Source of the DNA: an uncultured Saprospiraceae bacterium
Lineage (GTDB): Bacteria; Bacteroidota; Bacteroidia; Chitinophagales; Saprospiraceae
Reading direction: 5' to 3'
NCBI GenBank assembly: GCA_938015595.1
Contig: CALLPI010000002.1
Location: forward strand, 124,001-188,000
Length of the DNA stretch: 64,000 nucleotides
Shown here in pieces: positions 36,712 to 45,515 of this stretch. The notes below the pieces were generated by a model, which was given only the letters and a program-made list of their open reading frames with translations, was not told the origin of the DNA and ran no database searches. The position numbers and the translations under genes are program-made. Positions within the stretch are counted from its first letter, which is position 1, and each line of letters begins with the position of its first letter.

Positions 36712-36798
36712 TGGTTACTGGCAGGCCACTACAGTATATCTGCGCGATAGGCTGCCAGAGGGCACAGATCTATTGCAGACACCGCAAATTACCACATT

Positions 36799-38034
36799 AT
36801 GTTCAGAATAGCTTTCATGGTAGTACTTCTTATCGCACTAAGCATACCGGCACTTACCCAGAAAGGGCAGGCTGACCTGTCGGAAGCCCGATTGCGCCGC
36901 TTAGCTGAGCGTCTGGCGCATCGCTACATCATTGCTGATGGGCACGTGGACCTACCCTACCGCCTCAAGGTGCAAAACTTTCGCTTGACCCGTGAGTATA
37001 TCGGCATCCCAATTGAGACTACAGAGGGCGACTTTGACTATGTACGCGCTAAAAAAGGCGGCCTAGACGCGCCCTTCATGTCCATCTACATCCCTTCGTC
37101 TTACCAGCAAAGTGGTGGCGCCAAAGCCCTGGCCGATTCACTCATTGACATGGTGAACAGCATTGCACAGGTGCATCCCGACAAGTTTGCCGTAGCAACC
37201 TCACCTCGAGCTGTAGAGCGCAACTTTCGCAAGGGCATCATTTCGCTGCCTATGGGTATGGAAAACGGGGCCGCCATAGAAGACGACCTGGCCAATGTAG
37301 CCTACTTTCAGCGCCGGGGCATTCGCTACATCACCCTCACTCATGCCACCGACAATCTTATCTGCGACTCTTCTTACGACACTACCCGCACCTGGAACGG
37401 CCTCAGCCCCTTTGGCTACGAGGTGGTGCGCGAAATGAACCGCGTAGGCATCATGGTGGACGTCTCGCACGTGTCAGACAGCACTTTTTATCAAACGCTC
37501 CGCATAACGCAAACTCCTGTCATCGCTTCGCATTCTTCTGCCCGGAAATTCACGCCTGGCTTTGAACGCAATATGGACGATGACATGCTGCGTGCGTTGG
37601 CTCGCAATGGCGGCGTAGTGATGATCAACTTTGGCTCCAGCTTTCTGGACTCTAAAATTGGCGAATATGAAAACGAAATGCGCGCCCTGCTGCTGGAACG
37701 CCTGCGCGAACATCAACTCTCCTGGCGAGACGAAGCCGCCAAGCCCATCATTGAAGCCTTCCAGAAAGAGCATCCTCGCCTTTATGCCGACGTAGAAATG
37801 GTAGCCAACCACATAGATCATGTGCGCCAGGTGGCTGGCATACGCCATATTGGTTTTGGCTCTGACTTCGACGGTGTAGGCGACTCTCTGCCTACCGGCC
37901 TCAAGGATGTGTCGCAGTATCCCAACCTTATTTATGTGCTACTCCGGCGCGGTTACTCCCGCCACGACATTGCCCGCATCTGCTACAAAAACCTGCGCAG
38001 GGTGTGGCGGGCGGTGGAAAAAGCGGCCCAGTAG
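36799..38034 (+). CDS. Membrane dipeptidase, peptidase family M19
   Basis: This is a zinc-dependent, exported dipeptidase of the renal-dipeptidase family; 411 residues with a signal peptide (1-20). Amidohydrolase-type metal ligands are visible: DGHVDLPY, the bridging Glu in GMENGAAIED, the His in VDVSHVSD and in ASHSSARKF, and the late Asp in FGSDFDGVG. The family cleaves dipeptides, including some with D-residues, and so may recycle peptidoglycan or dietary peptides. It stands alone, with repeat copy 2 in its upstream region. Confidence 0.93.
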   Translation: MFRIAFMVVLLIALSIPALTQKGQADLSEARLRRLAERLAHRYIIADGHVDLPYRLKVQNFRLTREYIGIPIETTEGDFDYVRAKKGGLDAPFMSIYIPSSYQQSGGAKALADSLIDMVNSIAQVHPDKFAVATSPRAVERNFRKGIISLPMGMENGAAIEDDLANVAYFQRRGIRYITLTHATDNLICDSSYDTTRTWNGLSPFGYEVVREMNRVGIMVDVSHVSDSTFYQTLRITQTPVIASHSSARKFTPGFERNMDDDMLRALARNGGVVMINFGSSFLDSKIGEYENEMRALLLERLREHQLSWRDEAAKPIIEAFQKEHPRLYADVEMVANHIDHVRQVAGIRHIGFGSDFDGVGDSLPTGLKDVSQYPNLIYVLLRRGYSRHDIARICYKNLRRVWRAVEKAAQ

Positions 38035-38295
38035 ATTATGCAATCAGCCTCAAGCATTCGCTATCTTGCATGTCAGCGCACCTGTGAATGTTGGATGTTG
38101 CTTTGACTAATCTTCTTTGAGCATTTGAGCGCAAGCAGGCTGCTGTTGATTTCAGAGGGGGTATTTTATTGTCTTCTGCGCGTTGGTGCACAAGCAAGCA
38201 CCAGAAATAAGAAAGCCAGTACTATTGTGGCCAAAGAAAAAGATTGCTGAGTTGGGCGGAGTGCACACCAAGCCCCCCGTTGCTGCTAGGGTGCA

Positions 38296-38646
38296 TCAGC
38301 GCAGCATTTCGGGGTAGTGTTCTTCCAGGTAGTGGGTAAAATCTATGGCCATACGCGCCACCGTGTCGGCGTCCTGACGATTGAGCATTTCCATTTTCAT
38401 AGGCTGATGGGCGTAATGGAGCGTGCGATTGTCCTGCCGGTTGGTGTGGTAGAGCTGCCAGGCGGCTATGGCAATCAGCCCTGCTATGGCGGCAGCCATT
38501 GCCCAGGTGGGCAGGGGGAGTAGCCGCACATGGCGCGTGGGAACTTTATCAAGGCGGCGGCGCAGGCGCTGCCATGCCGATGCGTTGGGGCTGATTCGGT
38601 ACTGCTCGGCTTCCTGCCTGATGTGATGCCACATATCGTTGCGCAT
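38296..38646 (-). CDS. Probable anti-sigma factor (single TM)
   Basis: The 116-residue protein (ATG 38646) has a cytoplasmic N-terminal part (HHIRQEAEQYRISPNASAWQRLRRRLDK), one TM helix (about 46-62, WAMAAAIAGLIAIAAWQLY) and a short periplasmic tail. The PNASAWQRLRRRLD pattern matches the N-terminal region of Bacteroidota anti-sigma proteins. It begins 66 bp after an ECF sigma gene on the same strand, which supports the call. I recognise no domain in the periplasmic part, so the inducing signal is unknown. Confidence 0.7.
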   Translation of the reverse strand: MRNDMWHHIRQEAEQYRISPNASAWQRLRRRLDKVPTRHVRLLPLPTWAMAAAIAGLIAIAAWQLYHTNRQDNRTLHYAHQPMKMEMLNRQDADTVARMAIDFTHYLEEHYPEMLR

Positions 38647-38712
38647 GGTACGGTTATTGTTGTTATCCTTTCTTTTAAAAACGATAAAAAAAACGGGCAC
38701 AGCAAGAACGGA

Positions 38713-39243
38713 CTACGGCGCGAAGCCTCTTTGGGTCAACAGCGCCTGCATGCGTTCTTTGGCTTGAGCCAGTTGCGATTTGGAGGTATTGATGCTCACT
38801 CCCAGTATATCGGCAATTTCGCGGTGTTTGTAGCCTTCTATTACATAGAGGTTGAATACGGCGCGGTACCCAGCCGGGAGGCAGTCCAGTGCCTGGAGTA
38901 TTTCAGCCATGGTCAGCGTTTCGGTGGCAGCGTTGAACACTGGCTGGTCAAAATCTTGTAGCGAGTCGTTCATCTCCAGCGCTTTGTGTTTGCGCAGGTA
39001 CATGAGCGCCTCGTTGATAGCGATGCGGCGCACCCACCCCTCAAAGCTGCCCTCGCCCTTGTAGTCTGCCAACCTGGTGAGCACCTTGTACATGGTTTCG
39101 ATCAATACATCCTCCGCGGCGTCCTCACTTTTGAGGTAGCGCCTGCATACGCCCATTGCCACAGGCGCGTACAACTCATAGAGTGCCTGCTGGGCTTTGG
39201 GGTCTTGCCGCAGGCCGGCTTGTATGAGCTCTTGTTCCGTCAC
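38713..39243 (-). CDS. ECF-type RNA polymerase sigma factor
   Basis: The 176-residue protein (GTG 39243; the open frame runs to 39450 but the extra codons are not sigma-like) has sigma region 2 (LYELYAPVAMGVCRRYLKSEDAAEDVLIETMYKVLTRLADYKGEGSFEGWVRRIAINEALMYLRK, split here over about 30-95) and region 4 (LPAGYRAVFNLYVIEGYKHREIADILGVSINTSKSQLAQAKERMQALL). This is a short group IV sigma without extra domains. The anti-sigma candidate follows directly. It is transcribed away from lysA. Confidence 0.9.
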   Translation of the reverse strand: MTEQELIQAGLRQDPKAQQALYELYAPVAMGVCRRYLKSEDAAEDVLIETMYKVLTRLADYKGEGSFEGWVRRIAINEALMYLRKHKALEMNDSLQDFDQPVFNAATETLTMAEILQALDCLPAGYRAVFNLYVIEGYKHREIADILGVSINTSKSQLAQAKERMQALLTQRGFAP

Positions 39244-39328
39244 ACGCCATTTGCTTTCAGCAGTAAAGATGCAGCGGTGCGTCGTTTTGGCGTATGGAAA
39301 GTGTGGTATTTTTTTCCGGGCAACTACA

Positions 39329-39336
39329 TAACTTTG
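39329..39336 (+). promoter_or_regulatory. -7 element for lysA
   Basis: TAACTTTG, 45 nt before the lysA ATG at 39382. There is a T-run but no clean TTG upstream. It fits TAnnTTTG and the gene orientation. Confidence 0.45.
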
Positions 39337-39381
39337 CACACCCGAAGCAAAACGCAGTGCTTTTTTTTTAAGATACCTGCC

Positions 39382-40617
39382 ATGACCGCAATAGCATCCG
39401 AACCTTTTGTACTCTCTGGCGGCATAGACCCCCTGGAGCTGACAGCCCAATACGGCTGCCCCCTGTACGTGTATGATACCGCCGTGATGGAGCGTCAGTA
39501 CCAGCGCATGATCAGGGCGTTCAGCGCGCCGCGCTTACGCATCAACTATGCCACCAAGGCTCTGAGCAACCTCAGCATCCTGCGTTTTTTCAAGCGGCTG
39601 GGTGCAGGACTGGACACAGTGTCCATTCAGGAGGTACAACTAGGGCTGCGCGCTGGGTTTGCGCCACAAGATATCACCTTCACGCCCAATTGCGTGGGGC
39701 TGGACGAACTGCTGGAAGCAGTGAATCTGGGCGTGCGCATCAATATTGACAACATTTCCATCCTGGAGCAGTTTGGCCAGGTTCGACCCGATGTACCCGT
39801 GTGTATCCGCATTAATCCGCACATCATGGCTGGCGGCAACCTGAAAACCAGCGTGGGGCATATTGACTCCAAGTTTGGTATCTCCATACACATGATGCCT
39901 ATGGTACATCGCGTAGTGGAAGCCACCGGCCTACGCATAGAGGGCATCCATATGCACACGGGGTCGGATATTCTCGACCCTGACGTATTTGTGGCTGGGG
40001 CAGACGTGCTGCTCAAGTACGCAGCGGAGTTTCCAGACTTGGACTACGTGGACTTTGGTAGTGGCTTCAAAGTACCTTACAAAGCCGGCGATGTAGAAAC
40101 CGACATAGAAGAACTGGGCGAGAAGATGTCCAGGCGCTTCCGGGAATTTTGCGCCGAGTACGGCCGCGACCTGGAGATGGTGTTCGAGCCGGGCAAGTTC
40201 CTAGTTAGTGCCGCTGGATACTTTTTTGTAAAGGTAAACGTCATCAAATATACTACTTCTACCGTTTTTGCCGGGGTGGACTCCGGGCTGAATCACCTGC
40301 TGCGCCCCATGTTTTACAATGCCTATCACTACATTAGCAATGTATCGAACCCTACAGGCAAGCCTAGGTTTTACGCTGTGGTAGGTTACATTTGCGAAAC
40401 CGACACCTTTGGCGTAAACCGCCGCATACCTGAAATACGCGAGGGCGACATTCTCTGCATCCACAATGCTGGAGCTTACGGCTACGTAATGGCATCCAAC
40501 TACAATTCGCGCCTCCGCCCGGCAGAAGTGATGATCTACCAAGGTAAGCCCTACCTGATACGCCACCGCGAAACCATGGAGGACTTGCTGCGCAACCAGG
40601 TAGAGGCAGATTTTTGA
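39382..40617 (+). CDS. lysA: Diaminopimelate decarboxylase
   Basis: This PLP enzyme makes L-lysine from meso-diaminopimelate, the last step of lysine synthesis. The ATG at 39382 gives 411 residues; the longer open frame from 38986 is antisense to the sigma gene. The PLP lysine is K59 in NYATKALSN; the barrel motif GIHMHTGSDI, the EPGKFLVSAAGYF loop and the C-terminal CETDTFG substrate-binding motif (with the active-site Cys) are present. These favour DAP decarboxylase over ornithine or carboxynorspermidine decarboxylase. Confidence 0.92.
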   Translation: MTAIASEPFVLSGGIDPLELTAQYGCPLYVYDTAVMERQYQRMIRAFSAPRLRINYATKALSNLSILRFFKRLGAGLDTVSIQEVQLGLRAGFAPQDITFTPNCVGLDELLEAVNLGVRINIDNISILEQFGQVRPDVPVCIRINPHIMAGGNLKTSVGHIDSKFGISIHMMPMVHRVVEATGLRIEGIHMHTGSDILDPDVFVAGADVLLKYAAEFPDLDYVDFGSGFKVPYKAGDVETDIEELGEKMSRRFREFCAEYGRDLEMVFEPGKFLVSAAGYFFVKVNVIKYTTSTVFAGVDSGLNHLLRPMFYNAYHYISNVSNPTGKPRFYAVVGYICETDTFGVNRRIPEIREGDILCIHNAGAYGYVMASNYNSRLRPAEVMIYQGKPYLIRHRETMEDLLRNQVEADF

Positions 40618-41187
40618 GCCGGCAAAGAGCATATTTCGGCTGCGTTTCCAGAAGATCCACGCAGTGCACAGGGCAATCCTAATGGGGTGCAAAACGGCAG
40701 TGGATTCCTCGCCCTCATGATCCTGGGGCAGCCAGGTGCCGCCGGCCTATTTATGGGCCATACCGCGAAGCTGCGCATGTCTTGGTGTATCAACGCATAC
40801 TCTCTTACGCCAGGTACGATGCGGTATTATCCAAACTTAGTACCGCAGCCAGATTGGGTTAGCCTGGTACTGCGGAGCTACGGAAGCAATATCCAGCATA
40901 TTTGCTCAACTTCGTGTGCATACATATATGGGCATTTTGGGGCTTTAAGATTGCAACCATTTAGGTTTGGCAACTACGAACTCCGGGCTATACGCTATGA
41001 GTTTAGAACGTTCAAATGAGAAAGAGCATTCACTCCTTACAAAATACTTGTTTAAATTTTATTTAAAATGAAAAATTTTATTCTATGAAAAAGACTCCAA
41101 TTCGAAGCTAGAAGCTTTTTTGTGGGAGCCTAAAAATATCTACCTTTGCCGCTGCGAATTTGCGTATAACAAAACAACCTTTGCTTC
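40618..41187. other. Intergenic region, no supported gene
   Basis: This is a 570-bp gap after lysA. A 110-codon plus-strand frame (40687-41019) has no recognisable domain and odd composition and is not called. Bases 41030-41100 are very AT-rich (many A4-T4 runs), lying just upstream of the promoter for the haem-binding gene; they may be an UP-like or bent element. Confidence 0.4.
41119..41148 (+). promoter_or_regulatory. Promoter of the haem-binding gene
   Basis: TTTG (41119-41122), an 18-bp spacer and TACCTTTG (41141-41148) are close to the ideal -33/-7 arrangement. The ATG is 40 nt downstream. An AT-rich tract precedes it. Confidence 0.6.
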
Positions 41188-41682
41188 ATGAAAAAGCGCC
41201 CTCGCATTATTCTCGCATCTTTGGTAGGTAGTATATTCTTGGTCATGCAGTTCTTCCGCATTGATAAAAGCACACCAGCTTACGACCCTGCCGGCGACTT
41301 TCTGACCGTCATGCAACCGCCTGCCGAGGTGGCCTCGCTCATGCGCGCTGCTTGCTACGACTGCCACTCCTACGAAACCCGGTACCCCTGGTATGCCAAC
41401 GTAGCGCCAATATCCTGGTGGCTCAAAGGCCACATCAACGAAGGCCGCCAACACCTGAACTACTCCTTGTACGGCAGCCTCTCCGCTAAAGACAAGGAAG
41501 AAGTGGCCGAAGAAAGCCACGAAGCAGTAACTACCGGCTGGATGCCCCTCAAATCTTACAAATTAGGACATCCAGAGGCTCGGCTTACCGAGGCCCAGCG
41601 CCAACTCATTGGCAACTGGCTACTAACACTACACCATGCTAATACCAAAAAACATAAAAGAGAACAGCAAGAAGACGAATAA
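41188..41682 (+). CDS. Haem-binding domain protein (CxxCH)
   Basis: The 164-residue protein has an N-terminal TM/signal segment (9-23) and a single c-type haem motif CYDCH at about 57-61, followed by the characteristic YETRYPWYANVAPISWWLKGHINEGRQHLNYS and the distal MPLKSYKLGHPEARLTEAQRQLIGNWL. This is the small haem-binding family widespread in Bacteroidota, facing the periplasm; the Met of WMPL is a likely second axial ligand. Its redox partner is unknown. The C-terminal 15 residues are highly charged. It lies 65 bp before the trans-sulfuration gene. Confidence 0.9.
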   Translation: MKKRPRIILASLVGSIFLVMQFFRIDKSTPAYDPAGDFLTVMQPPAEVASLMRAACYDCHSYETRYPWYANVAPISWWLKGHINEGRQHLNYSLYGSLSAKDKEEVAEESHEAVTTGWMPLKSYKLGHPEARLTEAQRQLIGNWLLTLHHANTKKHKREQQEDE

Positions 41683-41747
41683 GAAGCCCTCTGCACTATC
41701 AGGGGCGACTGCCTTAACCACACCTTTCAAAAAACTGTTTCCACTCC

Positions 41748-42896
41748 ATGCAATTTGGCACTAAAGCTATTCATGCCGGCGTTTCGCCTGACCCTTCTAC
41801 TGGCGCAGTGATGACGCCTATCTACCAAACTTCTACCTACGCCCAGGAAGCCCCCGGCCATCACAAAGGCTACGAATATGCCCGCACCCAGAACCCCACT
41901 CGCCATGCACTGGAGGCTAACCTGGCTGCACTCGAAAACGGTGCCCACGGCATCTGCTTCAGCAGTGGTATGGCAGCCATGGACGCTATTGTGCGCCTGC
42001 TCAACCCCGGCGATGAAATCATTGCTACCAATGACCTCTACGGCGGCTCCTATCGCTTACTGACCAAAGTGTATGAGCGCTACGGCATCAAAGCCCACTT
42101 TGTGGACATGACCGATACCGACAACATCGCCCAGTGCATCAATGCGCGCACCAAGCTACTTTGGGTAGAAACACCCACTAATCCGATGCTCAATATCATT
42201 GATATAGAGTCTGTTTGCAAACTGGCACGCACGCACGGCATTCGTACTTGTGTGGACAATACCTTCGCTTCGCCCTACCTGCAAACGCCGCTCGATTTTG
42301 GCGCTGACATCGTCATGCACTCGGCTACCAAATATCTCGGCGGCCATTCGGACGTCATTCTCGGCGCAGTCGTGGTTAAAGACCTGGAATTAGCCCAACA
42401 GCTCTACTTCTTGCAGAATGCCGTTGGCGCTGTACCCGGCCCACAGGATTGCTTCCTGGTGCTGCGAGGCATCAAAACGCTACACCTTCGTGTAGAGCGC
42501 GCCTGCAAAAATGCCAAAAAAATTGCCAAGGCACTGGCGGCTCACCCCAAGGTAAAACACGTGTACTACCCAGGCCTCAAAGCCCATCCGGGCTACATGA
42601 TTGCCTCGCGACAAATGCGTTTTTACGGCGCCATGGTGTCATTCATTCTACAAAAAGACACCGTAGAGGATGCGCTGAAAGTGCTCAGCAGCACTCAACT
42701 CTTTACGCTAGCCGAATCACTCGGCGGCGTGGAGTCGCTCATTGGTCATCCTGCTACCATGACCCACGCTTCCATACCGCGGGAAGAACGCCTCAAGGTA
42801 GGTCTAAGCGATTCGCTCATTCGCCTGAGCATCGGCGTCGAAGACGTAGAAGACCTCCTGGAAGACCTGGAGCAGGCCTTGCGACTGGTGGTGTAA
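41748..42896 (+). CDS. metB: Trans-sulfuration PLP enzyme, probable cystathionine gamma-synthase
   Basis: This Cys/Met-metabolism PLP enzyme has 382 residues, full length. PLP lysine is K195 in [13 protein letters not shown]; also [11 protein letters not shown] and the SSGMAAMDA phosphate-binding loop. The family includes cystathionine gamma-synthase (metB), cystathionine gamma-lyase, and homocysteine-forming enzymes. The sequence alone does not fully separate synthase from lyase; the [16 protein letters not shown] stretch is found in both. I favour synthase/lyase over O-acetylhomoserine sulfhydrylase because of length. Symbol is tentative. Confidence 0.85.
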   Translation: MQFGTKAIHAGVSPDPSTGAVMTPIYQTSTYAQEAPGHHKGYEYARTQNPTRHALEANLAALENGAHGICFSSGMAAMDAIVRLLNPGDEIIATNDLYGGSYRLLTKVYERYGIKAHFVDMTDTDNIAQCINARTKLLWVETPTNPMLNIIDIESVCKLARTHGIRTCVDNTFASPYLQTPLDFGADIVMHSATKYLGGHSDVILGAVVVKDLELAQQLYFLQNAVGAVPGPQDCFLVLRGIKTLHLRVERACKNAKKIAKALAAHPKVKHVYYPGLKAHPGYMIASRQMRFYGAMVSFILQKDTVEDALKVLSSTQLFTLAESLGGVESLIGHPATMTHASIPREERLKVGLSDSLIRLSIGVEDVEDLLEDLEQALRLVV

Positions 42897-42957
42897 ACCG
42901 TACACTGCTACCGCTGACCCAGCGCGCTGCTCAAAACAAATTACCAAGCACCCTCTA

Positions 42958-43887
42958 ATGGAATTCGGCAAGCTCACCTGTGTAGATGACGTGGACTTTA
43001 GGCTACCGCCCGAACCGGAGGCCAACGCCCACTTGCTGGCTCGCTATGCCACCGGAAGGAACTGCATGCGTCTGTACATCGGATGCACCGGCTGGGGTAT
43101 GAAGGAATGGGTGGGCAGTGTGTATCCGGCCGACGCCAGACCCAAAAATTTTTTGCGCCATTACGCCGCGCAATTCAACACCATAGAACACAATACCACA
43201 CACTATCGCATACCTGATGCCGATACCGTACGCAAATGGTACGAAGAGGCATCGCCCGATTTTCGATTTTGCCCCAAAATCCCCCAGTCCGTCAGCCATA
43301 GCCGCCACTTGGGGCTGGGCGAGGGGCAAATGATGCAGTTTGTGGAGGTCATACAGGAGTTGCGGGAGAAGCTTGGCGTGTGTTTCCTGCAATTACCGCC
43401 CTATTTCGGGCCAGATCGCATGCCCTTGCTGGAGCAATTTGTGGCGCAATATGCCCCAGCCTTGCCCCTGGCGGTGGAATTGCGCCACCCCGATTGGTTT
43501 GGCCAAGCATTACAAAAGGAGCGTCTCTTCGAACTACTGGCTCGTCACCATACCGGCGCTGTCATCACCGATGTAGCTGGCCGACGCGACGTGCTGCATG
43601 GCCGTATCACTGCGCCGTTTGCCTTGGTGCGATTTGTAGGCAATGATCTACATCCCAGCGACTTTGACCGCCTGCGCCACTGGGCACAACGCCTGGCACT
43701 ATGGCAATCGCTCGGCTTGCAGGAGGCCTACTTCTTTGTGCACGAGCCTGGCAATCTGCGCGCCCCGCAGGCAGCCGCTTGGTTCCATGAGCAGATAAAA
43801 ATGATGCCAGATGTTCAAACCCGCGGGCCGGTAATTCCCATCGGCAGGCACTCCTCCGCTCCGCAGGCGCAGTTGAGATTATTCTGA
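42958..43887 (+). CDS. DUF72 (YecE-like) TIM-barrel protein
   Basis: The 309-residue protein has a DUF72 domain from about residue 38: LYIGCTGWGMKEWVGSVYP, FNTIEHNTTHYRIPDADTVRKWYE, FRFCPKIPQSVSHSRHL, CFLQLPPYF, AVELRHPDWF. The opening FGKLTCVDDVDFRLPPEP is also seen in Bacteroidota homologues, so the start at 42958 is kept rather than an internal ATG at 43066. The biochemical function of DUF72 is not established. It starts 61 bp after metB on the same strand; repeat copy 3 lies just past its stop. Confidence 0.9.
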   Translation: MEFGKLTCVDDVDFRLPPEPEANAHLLARYATGRNCMRLYIGCTGWGMKEWVGSVYPADARPKNFLRHYAAQFNTIEHNTTHYRIPDADTVRKWYEEASPDFRFCPKIPQSVSHSRHLGLGEGQMMQFVEVIQELREKLGVCFLQLPPYFGPDRMPLLEQFVAQYAPALPLAVELRHPDWFGQALQKERLFELLARHHTGAVITDVAGRRDVLHGRITAPFALVRFVGNDLHPSDFDRLRHWAQRLALWQSLGLQEAYFFVHEPGNLRAPQAAAWFHEQIKMMPDVQTRGPVIPIGRHSSAPQAQLRLF

Positions 43888-43902
43888 GCGTCTTTCGGCT
43901 CT

Positions 43903-43960
43903 CCGGCTTTTATGCACAACATCTGTGAATCATGCAAAAAACTTGGCATTGCTCAGCATA
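43903..43960 (+). repeat. Dispersed palindromic repeat, copy 3
   Basis: The core 43903-43946 has a decayed left arm CCGGCTTTTATGCA, the loop CAACATCTGTGAATCA and right arm TGCAAAAAACTTGG, then CATTGCTCAGCATA, nearly identical to the 3' flank of copy 4. It lies in the 96-bp gap between convergent genes (DUF72 and hemolysin III). Confidence 0.75.
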
Positions 43961-43983
43961 GCTTGCGGAGCAACGAAAGAAAC

Positions 43984-44658
43984 TCAGCCTTGGCTGACAG
44001 CCGCCAACACACCAAAGTAGTGACAAAGGCTGCCACCCATTACAAATAAGTGCCAGATGGCATGATGATAGCGCAACCTCTGGGCCATGTAAAATACAGT
44101 ACCTAGAGTATAGCAAAGCCCGCCAGCAGCTATCCAGCCCATGATATACAAGGGCACTGACTTGAGCATGGGCTGAAAAATAAATACTGCCGCCCAGCCC
44201 ATAGCCAGGTATAGCAAGGTGGAAAGCAAGCGATGCTTCTTCACGGCAAAAATCTTGTACACCAACCCCACAGCAGCAATGCACCACAACACAAGAAGCA
44301 CCGTATAGCCTGGTGGCGTGCGCATGAACAACAGTATGAACGGTGTATAAGTACCCGCTATAAGGAAGTAAATAGCAATGTGATCCAGCACATTGAGGAT
44401 GTAACGCAAGCGTGGCCGATTGGCAGCGTGATACAAGGTAGAGCTGGCATAGACCATGACCAGCGACAACCCGAAAGCTAAGCCGCCAGCTATCTGAAAT
44501 GCATCGGGCGAGTGGAGGAAGATACGCAGCAGCAACCACGCCGCACCGGCAAGGGCCAATACCAATCCGATGGCATGGGTGAGCACATTGACAAGCTCTT
44601 CGCTGGGCGAGTGGAGATCGTCCAGCACATGCTGGTAGTATTGAGTTAAATTTTTCAT
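43984..44658 (-). CDS. Hemolysin III family (PAQR-like) membrane protein
   Basis: This 224-residue inner-membrane protein has seven hydrophobic helices. Family marks: EELVNVLTHAIGLVLALAG near the N-terminus, the His/Ser/Asp motif region LYHAANRPRLRYILNVLDHIAIYFLIAGTYTPF and the late AIWHLFVMGGSLCHYFGVL, which supply the conserved metal-binding His residues. Bacterial members (YqfA/HlyIII) affect membrane properties; their enzymatic role (ceramidase-like) is inferred from eukaryotic relatives. ATG 44658 is used; the frame continues to 44745 through repeat-adjacent DNA without coding signs. Another open frame (43910-44665) on this strand is its shadow. Confidence 0.9.
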   Translation of the reverse strand: MKNLTQYYQHVLDDLHSPSEELVNVLTHAIGLVLALAGAAWLLLRIFLHSPDAFQIAGGLAFGLSLVMVYASSTLYHAANRPRLRYILNVLDHIAIYFLIAGTYTPFILLFMRTPPGYTVLLVLWCIAAVGLVYKIFAVKKHRLLSTLLYLAMGWAAVFIFQPMLKSVPLYIMGWIAAGGLCYTLGTVFYMAQRLRYHHAIWHLFVMGGSLCHYFGVLAAVSQG

Positions 44659-44730
44659 GGCGCACAGATGTGCAACATGGGGCGAACGAATGTGCACACC
44701 ATATAATATATATAACATAACTTTAGCTCG

Positions 44731-44787
44731 CCGATTTTCGTGCACAACGTCCGCAAATCATGCACAAAACTTGGCATTGCTCAGTAT
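44731..44787 (+). repeat. Dispersed palindromic repeat, copy 4
   Basis: The core 44731-44774 has a partly decayed left arm CCGATTTTCGTGCA, loop CAACGTCCGCAAATCA and perfect right arm TGCACAAAACTTGG, followed by CATTGCTCAGTATA. Only 785 bp from copy 3. It lies between the stop of the YugP-like gene and the start of hemolysin III, both on the minus strand, so it would be in their intergenic RNA if co-transcribed. Confidence 0.85.
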
Positions 44788-44788
44788 A

Positions 44789-45481
44789 TCAATCCCGGCG
44801 CGCGCCCAAATAGCGCAGTACCAAATAGAGCACCATCACCAACGCGGAGAGGGCTGCCGAAACATAAGTCATAGCTGCCCACTTAAGGGCATCTTTGGCA
44901 CCATCGTATTCAGCACCGCGAGTTACGCCGGTTTGGTCCAACCAGGCCAACGCACGACGGCTGGCATCAAACTCCACCGGCAGCGTCACCAGGCTGAACA
45001 GAGCCGTCACGGCAAATACAGCTATGGCAATGAGCATAATTTGTGGCATGGTATTGATAGTGACAAACGCCGCAATGAGAATGAACTGCTGAAGCCCAGC
45101 CGAGAGCTGCACCACTGGCACTAAAGCCGAGCGAAGCCCCAACATAGCATACGCATGAGCATGCTGCACCGCATGACCACACTCGTGTGCGGCTACAGCC
45201 GCCGCCGCTATGCTGCGCTCATGATAGACTGGTTCGCTAAGGCTGACGGTTTTGGTCATGGGGTTGTAGTGGTCGGTCAGATAGCCTTGGCCTGCCACCA
45301 CTTTTACATCTTGGATGCCATAGTGACGCAACATAGCCTCCGCCACTTCTGCGCCCGTCATGCCATTGCGCAGCGGAACCTGGGCATATTTACGAAACTT
45401 GGCCTGCAGGGTTTGCTGAATGATAAAGCCTACAATTGTAGCGCCTCCCACAATAATCATATACAGCGGATCAAAAAACAT
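44789..45481 (-). CDS. YugP-type zinc metallopeptidase, membrane
   Basis: The 230-residue inner-membrane protein has an N-terminal TM helix (8-25), a metallopeptidase region with the zincin motif H99-E-C-G-H103 (AAHECGHAVQHAHAY) and two to three C-terminal TM helices (about 125-165 and 205-225). The additional ligand region VEFDASRRALAWL is also typical of YugP. Function is not well characterised; a role in membrane-protein quality control is plausible. It follows serS by 34 bp and is probably co-transcribed with it. Confidence 0.9.
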   Translation of the reverse strand: MFFDPLYMIIVGGATIVGFIIQQTLQAKFRKYAQVPLRNGMTGAEVAEAMLRHYGIQDVKVVAGQGYLTDHYNPMTKTVSLSEPVYHERSIAAAAVAAHECGHAVQHAHAYAMLGLRSALVPVVQLSAGLQQFILIAAFVTINTMPQIMLIAIAVFAVTALFSLVTLPVEFDASRRALAWLDQTGVTRGAEYDGAKDALKWAAMTYVSAALSALVMVLYLVLRYLGARRD

Positions 45482-45515
45482 GGTTTGCTTGTTTTTAAAG
45501 GTGTCAAATGAGTAT

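Noticed and set aside
40687-41019. 110-codon plus-strand ORF after lysA
   Set aside because: Odd composition, no domain, no promoter; likely chance.
43910-44665. 251-residue minus-strand ORF overlapping the hemolysin III gene
   Set aside because: It is another frame of the same strand; the hemolysin III frame has clear family motifs and normal length, while this one is Cys/His-rich noise.
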